Of a stretch of DNA of 64,000 nt, positions 18,883-28,001 are shown piece by piece. Within the stretch, counting starts at the first letter, position 1. Every line of letters starts with the position of its first letter. The DNA lies in assembly GCF_002272015.1 (NCBI RefSeq), contig NZ_NPBY01000059.1, positions 38,693-102,692 on the forward strand, in the 5' to 3' direction. The DNA comes from Paenibacillus campinasensis. GTDB lineage: Bacteria; Bacillota; Bacilli; Paenibacillales; Paenibacillaceae. The notes beneath the pieces were generated by a model. That model saw only the letters and a program-made list of their open reading frames with translations. It was not told where the DNA came from and searched no databases. A program made the position numbers and the translations under genes.

Positions 18883-18911
18883 TTGACTTTGAAAATTGGG
18901 GCTGTTACACT
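18883..18911 (+). promoter_or_regulatory. purA promoter
   Basis: TTGACT (18883-18888), a 17-base spacer and TACACT (18906-18911), directly downstream of the PurBox pair and 119 bases before the ATG. Confidence 0.7.
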
Positions 18912-19030
18912 GATATTGCTGCTTTAGTGCAGTGATGTTTGACTGATGGTCTTTTTTATCATGCCCTTATCATAAAGGGAGAGAGTCAAGGAATAATACA
19001 GGGTGTATGAACACCGACGGAGGAATGAAT

Positions 19031-20317
19031 ATGTCAACGGTAGTCGTTGTGGGAACGCAATGGGGAGATGAAGGGAAAGGGAAGATCACGGATTATTTGG
19101 CGGAAAGCGCTGACGTGGTCGCCCGTTACCAAGGCGGCAACAATGCCGGCCACACCATTCTGATTGACGGCAAAAAATTCAAGCTTAGCTTGATTCCATC
19201 CGGAGTTTTCTATAAAGATAAGATCTGTGTCATCGGCAACGGCATGGTAGTAAATCCGGCTGCGCTGATCGAAGAGATTCAATATATTCATGACAATGGC
19301 TTTACAACCGACAATCTGGTCATCAGTGACCGCGCGCACGTCATTATGCCTTATCACATGGTGCTGGATGCGCTGGAGGAAGATCGGAAGGGACCGAACA
19401 AGATCGGTACAACGCGCAAGGGGATCGGTCCTTGTTATATGGATAAGGCGGCGCGTAACGGCATCCGCATCTCGGATCTGATGGACCCGGAAGAGTTCGA
19501 ACTGAGACTTCGCCATATGGTGAAGGAGAAGAATCAAGTGATCACCCAGGTATACGGCGGGGAAGCCCTGGATGTAGAAGAGATTCTGGAGCAATACCTC
19601 GGTTATGCGGAAGCCATCCGTCCGTATGTACGGGATACCTCCGTGGTGCTTAACGATGCGATTGACGATAACAAGAAGGTGCTGTTCGAAGGCGCGCAGG
19701 GCGTCATGCTGGACATCGACCAGGGGACCTATCCGTTTGTGACGTCCTCCAATCCGTCTGCGGGCGGGGTATGTATCGGCTCCGGCGTTGGCCCGTCGAA
19801 GATCCAGCAGGTGATCGGGGTAGCGAAATCCTACACGACCCGTGTGGGTGACGGTCCGTTCCCAACCGAGCTAAACAATGAGATCGGCGATTATATCCGT
19901 GAAAAAGGCCATGAATACGGCACCGTAACCGGCCGTGCGCGCCGTGTCGGCTGGTTCGACAGCGTCGTTGTCCGTCATGCTCGCCGCGTGAGCGGGATTA
20001 CCGGCCTGTCGCTGAACTCGCTCGACGTGCTCAGCGGGCTGGAAACGGTCAAAATCTGCACCGCGTATCGCTATCGCGGCGAAGAGATTAGCCACTATCC
20101 TTCCAGCTTGAAGATGCTGGCTGAGTGTGAGGCCATATATGAAGAGCTTCCGGGCTGGAGCGAGGACATTACAGGCGCGAAGACACTGGATGATCTCCCG
20201 GCTAATACGCGCCGCTATGTGGAGCGCGTGTCGGAGCTGACGGGCATTCCGATTGCGATCTTCTCCGTGGGACGCAACCGTGAGCAGACGAATCAGGTGC
20301 TGCCGATTTACGAATAA
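19031..20317 (+). CDS. purA: Adenylosuccinate synthetase
   Basis: 428 residues. It catalyses IMP + aspartate + GTP to adenylosuccinate, the first committed AMP step. Signatures: Gly-Thr-Gln-Trp-Gly-Asp-Glu-Gly-Lys-Gly-Lys near the N terminus, Gly-Asn-Asn-Ala-Gly-His-Thr, Gly-Thr-Thr-Arg-Lys-Gly-Ile-Gly-Pro, and Thr-Gly-Arg-Ala-Arg-Arg-Val-Gly-Trp-Phe-Asp. Of several in-frame ATGs, 19031 is chosen because the protein then starts Met-Ser-Thr-Val-Val-Val-Val as in Bacillus and GGAGGA is 8 bases upstream. Monocistronic, with its own PurBox promoter and terminator. Confidence 0.96.
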   Translation: MSTVVVVGTQWGDEGKGKITDYLAESADVVARYQGGNNAGHTILIDGKKFKLSLIPSGVFYKDKICVIGNGMVVNPAALIEEIQYIHDNGFTTDNLVISDRAHVIMPYHMVLDALEEDRKGPNKIGTTRKGIGPCYMDKAARNGIRISDLMDPEEFELRLRHMVKEKNQVITQVYGGEALDVEEILEQYLGYAEAIRPYVRDTSVVLNDAIDDNKKVLFEGAQGVMLDIDQGTYPFVTSSNPSAGGVCIGSGVGPSKIQQVIGVAKSYTTRVGDGPFPTELNNEIGDYIREKGHEYGTVTGRARRVGWFDSVVVRHARRVSGITGLSLNSLDVLSGLETVKICTAYRYRGEEISHYPSSLKMLAECEAIYEELPGWSEDITGAKTLDDLPANTRRYVERVSELTGIPIAIFSVGRNREQTNQVLPIYE

Positions 20318-20342
20318 TAGAATTGAATAAACATACAGATGG

Positions 20343-20369
20343 AAGCCTGCCGGGATCGGCAGGCTTTTT
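20343..20369 (+). terminator. purA terminator
   Basis: Perfect 10-bp stem AAGCCTGCCG/CGGCAGGCTT with a GGAT loop, followed by Ts. Confidence 0.92.
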
Positions 20370-20520
20370 CTTCATGCGGCTTCCCCTTCTTTTTTCGAGA
20401 AAATATGAAAGTCGGAGACTGAACCTATGAGATCCCGTCAATACTGGAACAAGAGAGAATCGGATCATAGAGTGGCCCGGTTTTGATGATGAGAGGGTGG
20501 GATAGAAGGAGGAAGTCCTG

Positions 20521-21216
20521 ATGAATATGTTAAAATGGCTGCTCAAGCTATGTTTGTCTGCTATTTTGGTCAGTTTCTTAACCATTATGACGACGGGGTT
20601 CGTCGTCAATGCTTATATTCAGTCTCTGCTTGCGAGTTTTAATATTCAACTGGAGGGGCAGCCTTTCGGTTTAAGCACGATGATGCAAAGCATGCTGGGT
20701 GATCGGGGGGCCTCGGAGAAGAAGAACGCGGAATCGCCGGTCCAGAACGCCGCGGACAGCGGCCGGGGTGATGCTAACGATCCGTCCTCACATACGGCAG
20801 GGCAGTCGACCCCTGAGGGGGATGGAAATGGCGGGGCGACGGGTCAGCTGGAGGAAGAGGAGTCCACCGCGACAGAAGGCCAGGGCGAGGTCACTGATGA
20901 AGATCAGCCTCCAGACAATTCACTCCCGGTCATGGGCGGTGTTGATAGCCGATCTGAAGACTCAGGGCTGGAGAATGAGCAGCTTGTGATGACGCCGAAT
21001 GATATTGTGGATAAGAAGGACAGCTTGCCTGTGGAGGACAAAGAGGAGATCTTCCTGATCCTGATGCAGCGGCTTCCGCAAGCGGAAATGCAAAAAATAT
21101 CCGAGGCGATGGAGAACGGACTGACGACCGCAGAGCTGGAGGAAATCGAGCAGATTGTATCCAAATACTTGAATGAGGAAGAATTCGACCGATTGCTGAC
21201 CAAGCTGCAGGAATAG
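20521..21216 (+). CDS. Membrane-anchored protein of unknown function
   Basis: 231 residues, not recognised. One N-terminal hydrophobic helix (about 4-30) is followed by a short conserved-looking region (Phe-Asn-Ile-Gln-Leu-Glu-Gly-Gln-Pro-Phe), then a long low-complexity acidic Ser/Gly/Glu/Asp linker (about 60-150) and a C-terminal helical segment rich in Glu and Leu (about 165-231) that ends Arg-Leu-Leu-Thr-Lys-Leu-Gln-Glu. The layout suggests an anchor, spacer and small helical domain outside the membrane. AGAAGGAGG stands 8 bases before the ATG, and a terminator follows. It lies between purA and a cell-wall hydrolase gene. Confidence 0.8.
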   Translation: MNMLKWLLKLCLSAILVSFLTIMTTGFVVNAYIQSLLASFNIQLEGQPFGLSTMMQSMLGDRGASEKKNAESPVQNAADSGRGDANDPSSHTAGQSTPEGDGNGGATGQLEEEESTATEGQGEVTDEDQPPDNSLPVMGGVDSRSEDSGLENEQLVMTPNDIVDKKDSLPVEDKEEIFLILMQRLPQAEMQKISEAMENGLTTAELEEIEQIVSKYLNEEEFDRLLTKLQE

Positions 21217-21297
21217 ACGATCATTCCGTGTTTTCGGATGCGTTGTCACGATTTTGTCACCAAATCGAATACTTTGTAAAATGGGAAAATTTATGAG

Positions 21298-21320
21298 ACC
21301 CGCGCCTGGCGCGGGTTTTT
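21298..21320 (+). terminator. Terminator after the unknown membrane-anchored gene
   Basis: Perfect stem ACCCGCGC/GCGCGGGT with a CTG loop, followed by five Ts. Confidence 0.9.
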
Positions 21321-21467
21321 CGCATTCTGTCGGAACTTGAAAAAAGGTTTGTGCCTGTGCTAAAGTAAACGGAGATCAAAAAGGTTAAAATTTTGATACC
21401 TTTTAAAGAATGATGTGCCAACTTACATAATCATTCGGATTAGAAATGACACTCAAAGGAGAGGGAC

Positions 21468-23033
21468 ATGAGAGGTTTCAAAGGATCGTGGTGGAAAGAC
21501 AGCGCCCTGCTCAAAAAGGAAGCTCAAAGCTCTGCGGAGCCTCAGGCGTCCGGCAGTGCTTCGAAATCGCCATCCCATCCCGAACGTCGCGGGTGGTGGG
21601 CTAAGCAAAGCAAGTGGGTCTGGATCACGGCTGGAGCAATCATCATCGCCGGCTCAATTTATACAACAAGCAAAGCCTACGTTAATGCAAATACAATCCC
21701 CTACTATCATGTATATGTTGATGGCAAGCATGTGGGCGCCATCGAGGATGACGCCCAGCTCGATCAGCTATTTGAGGCTAAGCAGAAGGAATATCAGGAC
21801 AAGTATCCGGGCACGTTCATGGTGCTGCAGACCGAAGGCATCACAACGAGAGCGGACCGTGGATACAAGCCGGAGATTGACAGTGAGCAGACGCTTCAGA
21901 AACTGGACGGTATGCTGCAGGCCTACGCGCGCGGTGTGGAGCTGAAGGTGAACGGCGAGACGGTGGCGGTCGTGAAGGATCAGGAGACGGCACAGGCAGC
22001 GCTGGAAGCTGCAAAGCTCAAGTATGCGCCGGATGCAGCTCAGGTAGAGACGAGCCAAGTCAAGTTCACCAAGGTCTCGGCGTCCGCTTCATCGGACAAC
22101 AAGGCATCCGAGGGCAGTGAACTGAAGTCGGTTAACATTAAGGAGAGCATCGAGCTGGCCAGAACGAAGGCGAGTCCGGAGGAAGTGCTGGATGTGGAGG
22201 CCGCTGTCCAGGTGCTGACAGATACGAAGGATCAGCCAGTCATCTACACGGTGAAAGAGGGAGACACCATCTCCTCGATCGCACAGCAATACGGGATGAC
22301 GAGTGCGGAAGTGATGGCGCTGAACCCGGAAGTTGAGGAAAAGTATGTGCAGATCGGCTCCGAGCTGCGATTGACCAAGCCGGAAGCGCCGATTACGGTA
22401 CGAACGGTGGAAACAGTCACCGAGAAACAGCCGAGCAAGCCGGAGATCATCGTTCGCGAGAGCGATGAGCTTCCGAAGGGCACGCGCAAGGTCGTGCGCC
22501 CCGGGCGTGACGGTGTGAAGGTGGTCAACTATTCAGTGACCAAGGAGAACGGCCAGGTCGTGGCCAAGCAGTGGCTCGGCCAAGAGGTGGTGCAGGAAGC
22601 GCTGCCGGAGGTCGTCTACAAAGGCACGAAGGTTGAGAAACCTGCCGCGCCTGCGGTCCAAGCGTCAAGCAGCAAGCAGTTCGCTTGGCCGGTCAGCGGA
22701 GCAAGGGTGACCAGCTCCTTCGGCAGCCGCTGGGGAAGATCCCATGACGGGATCGATATTGTGGGCAATCGGACCATCAAGGCTTCGGCCGCCGGTAAAG
22801 TGGTATTTGCAGGCGAGCAGAGCGGATATGGCAAGGTGGTCATCGTCGATCACGGCAACGGCTACAGAACCCTGTACGGCCATTTAAACAGCATCTCCGT
22901 GCGTAATGGCCAGTCTCTGCAGCAGGGCTCTAAAGTCGGGGTTATGGGCAGCACAGGCCGCTCAACCGGCATCCATCTCCATTTCGAAATTCAAAAAAAT
23001 GGAGTTCCGCAAAATCCGATGAAATATTTATAA
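21468..23033 (+). CDS. LysM-G5-M23 peptidoglycan endopeptidase
   Basis: 521 residues. Order: cytoplasmic Lys/Trp-rich head (1-45), one membrane helix (about 47-68), an extracellular region of unknown fold (70-250), a LysM motif (about 258-305: Tyr-Thr-Val-Lys-Glu-Gly-Asp-Thr-Ile...Leu-Asn-Pro), a G5 domain (about 306-385) and a C-terminal M23 metallopeptidase (about 404-521). Zinc ligands are present: His-Asp-Gly-Ile-Asp near 425 and His-Leu-His near 502. It likely cuts peptide crossbridges during growth or sporulation. AAAGGAGAGG precedes the ATG. Single gene with terminators on both sides; close to walRK, which controls such hydrolases in Bacillus (the link is inferred). Confidence 0.93.
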   Translation: MRGFKGSWWKDSALLKKEAQSSAEPQASGSASKSPSHPERRGWWAKQSKWVWITAGAIIIAGSIYTTSKAYVNANTIPYYHVYVDGKHVGAIEDDAQLDQLFEAKQKEYQDKYPGTFMVLQTEGITTRADRGYKPEIDSEQTLQKLDGMLQAYARGVELKVNGETVAVVKDQETAQAALEAAKLKYAPDAAQVETSQVKFTKVSASASSDNKASEGSELKSVNIKESIELARTKASPEEVLDVEAAVQVLTDTKDQPVIYTVKEGDTISSIAQQYGMTSAEVMALNPEVEEKYVQIGSELRLTKPEAPITVRTVETVTEKQPSKPEIIVRESDELPKGTRKVVRPGRDGVKVVNYSVTKENGQVVAKQWLGQEVVQEALPEVVYKGTKVEKPAAPAVQASSSKQFAWPVSGARVTSSFGSRWGRSHDGIDIVGNRTIKASAAGKVVFAGEQSGYGKVVIVDHGNGYRTLYGHLNSISVRNGQSLQQGSKVGVMGSTGRSTGIHLHFEIQKNGVPQNPMKYL

Positions 23034-23097
23034 ATCTGTGATATACTTGTAGCGTCAATGTGACATAAGCCATTATGGTTTCATATATCATAACAGT

Positions 23098-23134
23098 AAA
23101 GCAGGCCGCTCCTTTGTTGGGGCGGCCTGCTTTA
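23098..23134 (+). terminator. Terminator after the M23 gene
   Basis: AAAGCAGGCCGCTCC pairs with GGGGCGGCCTGCTTT around a TTTGTT loop. The palindrome ends in TTT and could serve both strands. Confidence 0.85.
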
Positions 23135-23156
23135 TGTTTCGGGAAGCAGCTGGTAG

Positions 23157-23198
23157 GGGGTCGGGGATGGAGGACCGCCGTAGCGGGAATTCATCTTT
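23157..23198 (+). repeat. 42-bp imperfect direct repeat, copy A
   Basis: Begins GGGGTCGGGGATGG and ends GAATTCATCTTT. It matches copy B at 36 of 42 positions. The 186 bases between the copies contain frames on both strands (for example one at 23229-23411, plus) that I do not believe are genes. Confidence 0.7.
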
Positions 23199-23384
23199 CC
23201 GCCTGCAGTTGTCCGCCCTTTGCGCTGAATGAATCCGGGCAGAAGTGGCAAAGGGCTCCCAAAGGCATTCTCCAAGCTGATTTCCTCCCGCTCCGCCAGC
23301 GGCATCCCCGTCACCATGCTGGCTGATCCAGGAAGCTTAAGCGCCGGTCCCCCAAAGAAGGAAGCGGTCCTGCTTGGGGGAGCG

Positions 23385-23426
23385 GGAGTTGGGGATGGAG
23401 GGCAGCGGTAGCGGGAACTCATCTTT
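23385..23426 (+). repeat. 42-bp imperfect direct repeat, copy B
   Basis: Begins GGAGTTGGGGATGG and ends GAACTCATCTTT, overlapping the last codon of the minus-strand gene at 23425. Same orientation as copy A. It could mark a dispersed repeat element or tandem ends of a small inserted unit. Confidence 0.7.
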
Positions 23427-23769
23427 ATAGGAACAGCACCCATAACGTCACTATCCCGCTTAGGGATACCAGATAAGTCGTGACGACATGCTCCTTCGTT
23501 TCCGGGATATACTTCTTATCCATGTATCTTTTTACTCCGAGGAACACCGTGCCCCCGAGCAGCCACAGCTTGGTAGCCAGCGCCTTGTCGATGATTCCGC
23601 CCCAGTCGAGAACCATCATACTGATTACAAAAGCAATGAAACACACTAATATGCGAAAATAGCTGTCACTTCCCTCGGTATCGAATAGCGATACCTTTTC
23701 GGTCACCAGCAGCCTGCGAAGGGCCGCTTGGAGGAAAACCAGGATAACAAAAATACCGGCAACTTCCAT
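23425..23769 (-). CDS. DUF4181 family membrane protein
   Basis: 114 residues with three or four hydrophobic segments (about 3-16, 38-56, 66-80, 95-114). It resembles DUF4181 proteins of Bacillales, notably Phe-Asp-Thr-Glu-Gly near residue 29 and the Thr-Lys-Glu-His-Val-Val-Thr tail before the last helix. Function unknown. GGAGGCG lies 7-8 bases before the start on the minus strand. Divergent from walR. Confidence 0.72.
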   Translation of the reverse strand: MEVAGIFVILVFLQAALRRLLVTEKVSLFDTEGSDSYFRILVCFIAFVISMMVLDWGGIIDKALATKLWLLGGTVFLGVKRYMDKKYIPETKEHVVTTYLVSLSGIVTLWVLFL

Positions 23770-24076
23770 ATAAATCGCCTCCAGAGCATCTGATTAAGTG
23801 TCCAGCCCTGCGTTTACACGTCTTATCTAGTTTTACGGACACTCGGCGCCTGTGGTTCCAATATCGGTTAACGGCGACGGACAGAACGACCAGCCCAGCG
23901 AAAGGCAATACTCCAGCCACATGAGCGCCCCAGAACACCGCGAGTCCCCGGGTATGGCCCAGCACCTTCCGTACGGCCGGGCAGACCGGAACTGCTTCCG
24001 TGGTAGGGTGTACCTGCGCCCTAGGTGTGGTAAAATGAAAAGAAGACCGTTCAAGTGAAGGTATGAGGTGAAAGGT
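23770..24076. other. walR upstream region, no supported gene
   Basis: 307 bases between the divergent DUF4181 gene and walR. A TGGTAAAAT extended -10-like element lies near 24027-24035, just ahead of walR, but I found no good -35. Minus-strand open frames here run into the DUF4181 gene out of frame and are not credible. Confidence 0.4.
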
Positions 24077-24808
24077 ATGCAGGGAACGATTCTGGTGGTG
24101 GATGACGAACAACCCATTGCCGATATTTTAAAGTTTAATCTGGAGAAAGAGGGCTATGAGGTCATCTGCGCATTTGACGGCATCAGTGCGGTTGACATTG
24201 CGCTGACGCGGCATCCGGACTTGATGCTGCTCGACCTGATGCTGCCCGGCAAAGACGGTATGGACGTGTGCCGTGAGGTGCGTGCCGCCAACCTGCAGAT
24301 CCCGATCATCATGCTGACGGCCAAGGACGGAGAGATCGACAAGGTGCTCGGACTGGAGCTTGGTGCGGACGATTATGTGACCAAGCCGTTCAGCACCAGG
24401 GAGCTGCTGGCCCGCGTGAAGGCGCAGATGCGCCGGCAGCACAAGCCGGATTTCGGTGTGGGACGAGCAGAGGAAGCTCATGACACGAGACAGGGGCTGC
24501 GGCTGTTTGACCTGTTTATTGATACCGATATGTACCTCGTCTATAAAGGCGGGGAAGCGCTGGACCTGACCCACCGGGAGTATGAACTGGTCTATTATTT
24601 GGCCAAAAATGCAGGCAAAGTGATGACCCGGGAGCACCTGTTGCAGGCGGTGTGGGGATTTGAATATTTCGGCGATGTGCGGACGGTCGATGTGACGATT
24701 CGCCGCCTTCGCGAGAAGATCGAAGAGAATCCGAGCAAGCCGGAGTATATTCTGACCCGGCGGGGGCTTGGCTATTTGATGCGCAGCCCTAAAAACGGAG
24801 GCCTCTAA
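24077..24808 (+). CDS. walR: Response regulator WalR (YycF)
   Basis: 243 residues, OmpR/PhoB type. Receiver domain 1-120: acidic pocket Asp9-Asp10, phosphoacceptor Asp53 in Leu-Leu-Asp-Leu-Met-Leu-Pro, and Gly-Ala-Asp-Asp-Tyr-Val-Thr-Lys-Pro-Phe. Winged-helix DNA-binding domain about 145-240 (Asp-Leu-Thr-His-Arg-Glu-Tyr-Glu-Leu...Arg-Thr-Val-Asp-Val-Thr-Ile-Arg-Arg-Leu-Arg). Essential regulator of peptidoglycan hydrolases in Firmicutes. ATG at 24077 is chosen because GAGGTG lies 6 bases upstream; the in-frame GTG at 24068 overlaps that ribosome site. First gene of walRKHIJ. Confidence 0.96.
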   Translation: MQGTILVVDDEQPIADILKFNLEKEGYEVICAFDGISAVDIALTRHPDLMLLDLMLPGKDGMDVCREVRAANLQIPIIMLTAKDGEIDKVLGLELGADDYVTKPFSTRELLARVKAQMRRQHKPDFGVGRAEEAHDTRQGLRLFDLFIDTDMYLVYKGGEALDLTHREYELVYYLAKNAGKVMTREHLLQAVWGFEYFGDVRTVDVTIRRLREKIEENPSKPEYILTRRGLGYLMRSPKNGGL

Positions 24809-26637
24809 TGAAATGGCTGTCCTTCTTCCGCACAATCCAGGCGAAGGTGATCATTATTTATGTGCTGCTCATTTTGATTGCCATGCAATTGATCGGGGTG
24901 TACTTTGTCAGCGCGATGAAAACCTCGCTCACCAGCAACTTCACCAAGGATTTGCAGGAGCGGGCGGAGCTGATGTCCGTGCTGGCTGCCAAGACGCTTG
25001 GCGGCGAGAATGAATCGGAGGATGACCCGGTGGAGAGTCTGCGCGTCATGGTGAACAATCTGTTCAACCTGAACGGGGCTGAGATCCAGGTGCTGGATTC
25101 AACGGGGCGGGTACTGACGACCTCGCTGCCGACACACGCGGATTATGTGGGAACGAAGAACACCCAGACAGTGGTCAGCCGGGCGCTGCAAGGGATCAGG
25201 GACAATGAGGAATACATTATTGATGATGATAACATCCGCAAAAAGGTGGTTGCCAAGCCGGTCATCTACAACGAAAAAATCGTAGGGGCCATCTACATCG
25301 TTGCGAGCATGAGCGAGCTGTATGGCACGATGCAGCGGATTAACAATATTTTTATATCCGGGATTCTGCTGGCGCTGGGATTGACCGCTGTGCTTGGCGT
25401 CATTCTGTCGCACACGATCACGCATCCGATCAAGGAGCTGACCCGGCATGCCCGTGCGGTGGCCGAAGGCCGCTTCACCGAGAAAACGCCGGTGTTCGGC
25501 AGTGATGAGATCGGCCAGCTCAGCCAGGCGTTCAATTATATGACAAGCCGTCTGCGCGAGGCTCTGTCACAGAATGAGGAGGAGAAGGAGAAGCTTGCCT
25601 CCATTCTGACCAACATGAGCGACGGCGTGATCGCCACCGACGATGCTGGCCGCGTGATCCTGATGAATCGCCGGGCCAGCGAAATGCTTGGCGTGGAGGG
25701 CGAGGAGCTGGCTGGCCGCGAGATTAGCTCCCTGCTGGGGCTGGAAGAGCCGGAGGCCGAGTCTCTCGCCCAAGGCGGCGAGGTTGGCTCGAAGCTGCTG
25801 GAGTTTGTGCCGCGCGAGGGCGGCCAGCCGGTGATGATGCGGGTGACGTTCACCCCGATTCATCGCCGGGAGATTGGCATTACAGGCACGATTGCGGTGC
25901 TTCAGGACGTTACCGAGCAGGAGAAGCTGGAGGCTTCGCGCCGGGAGTTCGTGGCCAATGTATCGCATGAGCTGCGCACGCCACTGACTACGATCAAGAG
26001 CTATACGGAAGCGCTGGAGAGCGGAGCGCTGGAAGATAAGCAGATGGGACCGCGATTTGTCGGTGTTATCCAGAATGAGACGGAGCGGATGATCCGGCTG
26101 GTCACGGATCTGCTCCATCTGTCGCGGCTGGATTCCAAGGAAGCGGCGCTGCATAAGGAGCCGACGGATATTTTGGAAATGCTGGAGGATGTAGAGGACA
26201 GGTTCTCTTTTCAAATGAAACAGAAACGCATTCGCACGCTGATTGAGATCAAACCGGGGGTACCCACCGCCATGCTGGACCGCGACGGGATTGACCAGGT
26301 GCTGGACAATCTGATCTCCAACGCCCTGAAGTATACGCCTGATGGCGGAACGATTACGATGGGAGCGGCGATCACCGAGGATGGAATGCTCTCGCTGTCC
26401 GTCAAGGATACAGGGATGGGGATCCCGAAGAAGGATCTGGACCGGATCTTCGAGCGCTTCTACCGGGTGGACAAAGCCCGGACGCGCAATCTCGGCGGGA
26501 CGGGACTCGGCCTGTCCATTGCCCGGGAAATTGTAAGGGCCCACGGGGGCTCCATATCCTTGCAGTCTGAGCTTGAAAAAGGAACCGTCGTCACCTTTAC
26601 ACTGCCTCTGAAAGACGAAGGGGGGTCTGCGACGTGA
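24808..26637 (+). CDS. walK: Sensor histidine kinase WalK (YycG)
   Basis: 609 residues. Two membrane helices (about 13-33 and 181-203) flank an extracellular sensor domain. A HAMP domain (about 204-256), a PAS domain (about 265-370) and the kinase core follow. Phospho-acceptor His387 lies in Val-Ser-His-Glu-Leu-Arg-Thr-Pro-Leu. The ATPase has N box Asp-Asn-Leu-Ile-Ser-Asn-Ala-Leu-Lys-Tyr, Asp-Thr-Gly-Met-Gly-Ile and Gly-Thr-Gly-Leu-Gly-Leu. Starts at the walR stop (TAATG), so translation is coupled. Confidence 0.96.
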   Translation: MKWLSFFRTIQAKVIIIYVLLILIAMQLIGVYFVSAMKTSLTSNFTKDLQERAELMSVLAAKTLGGENESEDDPVESLRVMVNNLFNLNGAEIQVLDSTGRVLTTSLPTHADYVGTKNTQTVVSRALQGIRDNEEYIIDDDNIRKKVVAKPVIYNEKIVGAIYIVASMSELYGTMQRINNIFISGILLALGLTAVLGVILSHTITHPIKELTRHARAVAEGRFTEKTPVFGSDEIGQLSQAFNYMTSRLREALSQNEEEKEKLASILTNMSDGVIATDDAGRVILMNRRASEMLGVEGEELAGREISSLLGLEEPEAESLAQGGEVGSKLLEFVPREGGQPVMMRVTFTPIHRREIGITGTIAVLQDVTEQEKLEASRREFVANVSHELRTPLTTIKSYTEALESGALEDKQMGPRFVGVIQNETERMIRLVTDLLHLSRLDSKEAALHKEPTDILEMLEDVEDRFSFQMKQKRIRTLIEIKPGVPTAMLDRDGIDQVLDNLISNALKYTPDGGTITMGAAITEDGMLSLSVKDTGMGIPKKDLDRIFERFYRVDKARTRNLGGTGLGLSIAREIVRAHGGSISLQSELEKGTVVTFTLPLKDEGGSAT

Positions 26638-27929
26638 AGGAGCGGCTCAAAACGATTGTGCTCACCGTGCTGGTCGTCAGCAGTCTGGTGCAGAGCTTCT
26701 TCCTCATCTATCGTCTGCCGGGCAACGACTCGGCCGTACAGTCCCCCAATGCCTACATCCGCACCGAGGAGATGGGGACGGAGGAAAAAGCCGAAAATCT
26801 GCTGTACCCGGATAAAATGATCGTCCATATGGGGGAGAGCAAGCATACGATTTTCTATCCGAATGATACGTTCTACAACCTGATCTACACCCGGCTCAAG
26901 GGACGCACCTTTGACAGCTTTCAGCGCCGCATGGTGACCAATATGGATTGGGAGAAGCTGCGGTCGGAAAGTCAGGGTATCGAGCTGAGCTTCGATTCCG
27001 GTGTCCCGGTCAGGCTGCTGCAGCGAGTGATGCAGATTCGCCCGGATTCTACGTTTGAAGGCGAGAGCATCAACCGGATGTGGCTGTACAGCGTGGAGGG
27101 GGAGCCCAAGATTCATGTACTCTTCTTCAGTACAAAAGGGGATGCCGTCTACGAGGCGGGACAGGCCGACTTGACGCCGCAGGATGTGCAGCAGCTGGTG
27201 GATTTTGGCCAGAACTGGATGTCATACACGCTGACCGATGGCGGCTATTATTTGCCCGGTACCGATATGGATATGATCCGTGTCGACATGCCGCTTGGCA
27301 TGTACACGATTGAGCAGATGCAGCGGAGCCTGTTCTTCGATCCGAGCATTACGCGCAATATCCGGGAGCGGGATGGCTCCCAGATCTACACTGACAGCAA
27401 GCGAAGCCTGCAGGTAGACCATGCCCAGAGCTGGATCAGTTATACGGACCCGGCAGCGCCGCCGTCGGGCGAGAGCAACCCCGGGAAGGATGTGCTGTCT
27501 GCCATTGATTTCGTGAATCAGCATGGCGGATGGAACGGCATCTTCCGGCTGAGCTGGGCGGATGAATCCGAGGACCGGACCCAGGTCGGATTCCAGCAGT
27601 ATTATGGCGGGTATCCGATTCTGAATACGCGTGCTTTCCCATTTGGCGTTATGGAGCTGGATCTGCAGCAGGGAACGGTCACGTCTTATGAACGCTCGCT
27701 CTTGTACTTGCAGGACGAGCCGCTGGCCAAGCAGGTGGTGAAATTGCCGGGCGGCGAGAAGCTGGCGGCAAGCCTTGAAGAACTGGTCGGCGAAGCCTCT
27801 ATGGCTTCCATTGCTTCGATTGATCCGGCCTATGTTCCGGAAAGCCTGGACGATGGCGTGCGGCTTAAGCCGGTATGGGCGGTAAGACTGGAGAATGGCA
27901 GCATTCGTACGGTCGCCGCTGTGGAGTGA
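26634..27929 (+). CDS. walH: WalK regulatory protein WalH (YycH)
   Basis: 431 residues, YycH family, with one N-terminal membrane helix (about 6-24) and an extracellular body. In Bacillus WalH and WalI bind WalK in the membrane and tune its activity. The GTG start overlaps the walK stop by four bases (GTGA). Length and position match the family; I identify it by context, anchor topology and the conserved Lys-Thr-Ile-Val-Leu-Thr-Val-Leu-Val N terminus. Confidence 0.9.
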   Translation: MKERLKTIVLTVLVVSSLVQSFFLIYRLPGNDSAVQSPNAYIRTEEMGTEEKAENLLYPDKMIVHMGESKHTIFYPNDTFYNLIYTRLKGRTFDSFQRRMVTNMDWEKLRSESQGIELSFDSGVPVRLLQRVMQIRPDSTFEGESINRMWLYSVEGEPKIHVLFFSTKGDAVYEAGQADLTPQDVQQLVDFGQNWMSYTLTDGGYYLPGTDMDMIRVDMPLGMYTIEQMQRSLFFDPSITRNIRERDGSQIYTDSKRSLQVDHAQSWISYTDPAAPPSGESNPGKDVLSAIDFVNQHGGWNGIFRLSWADESEDRTQVGFQQYYGGYPILNTRAFPFGVMELDLQQGTVTSYERSLLYLQDEPLAKQVVKLPGGEKLAASLEELVGEASMASIASIDPAYVPESLDDGVRLKPVWAVRLENGSIRTVAAVE

Positions 27930-28001
27930 AACCAGTGATGGCGAATCGCCAATTTCCGAGACCGGACGCAGGGTTAAGCTATATGTGAAGGAGGGAAGAA
28001 G

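Noticed and set aside
23666..24112. Minus-strand 148-codon frame with a hydrophobic stretch, opposite walR's upstream region
   Set aside because: It starts inside walR antisense and runs about 100 bases into the DUF4181 gene in another frame; no ribosome site was found for an internal start.
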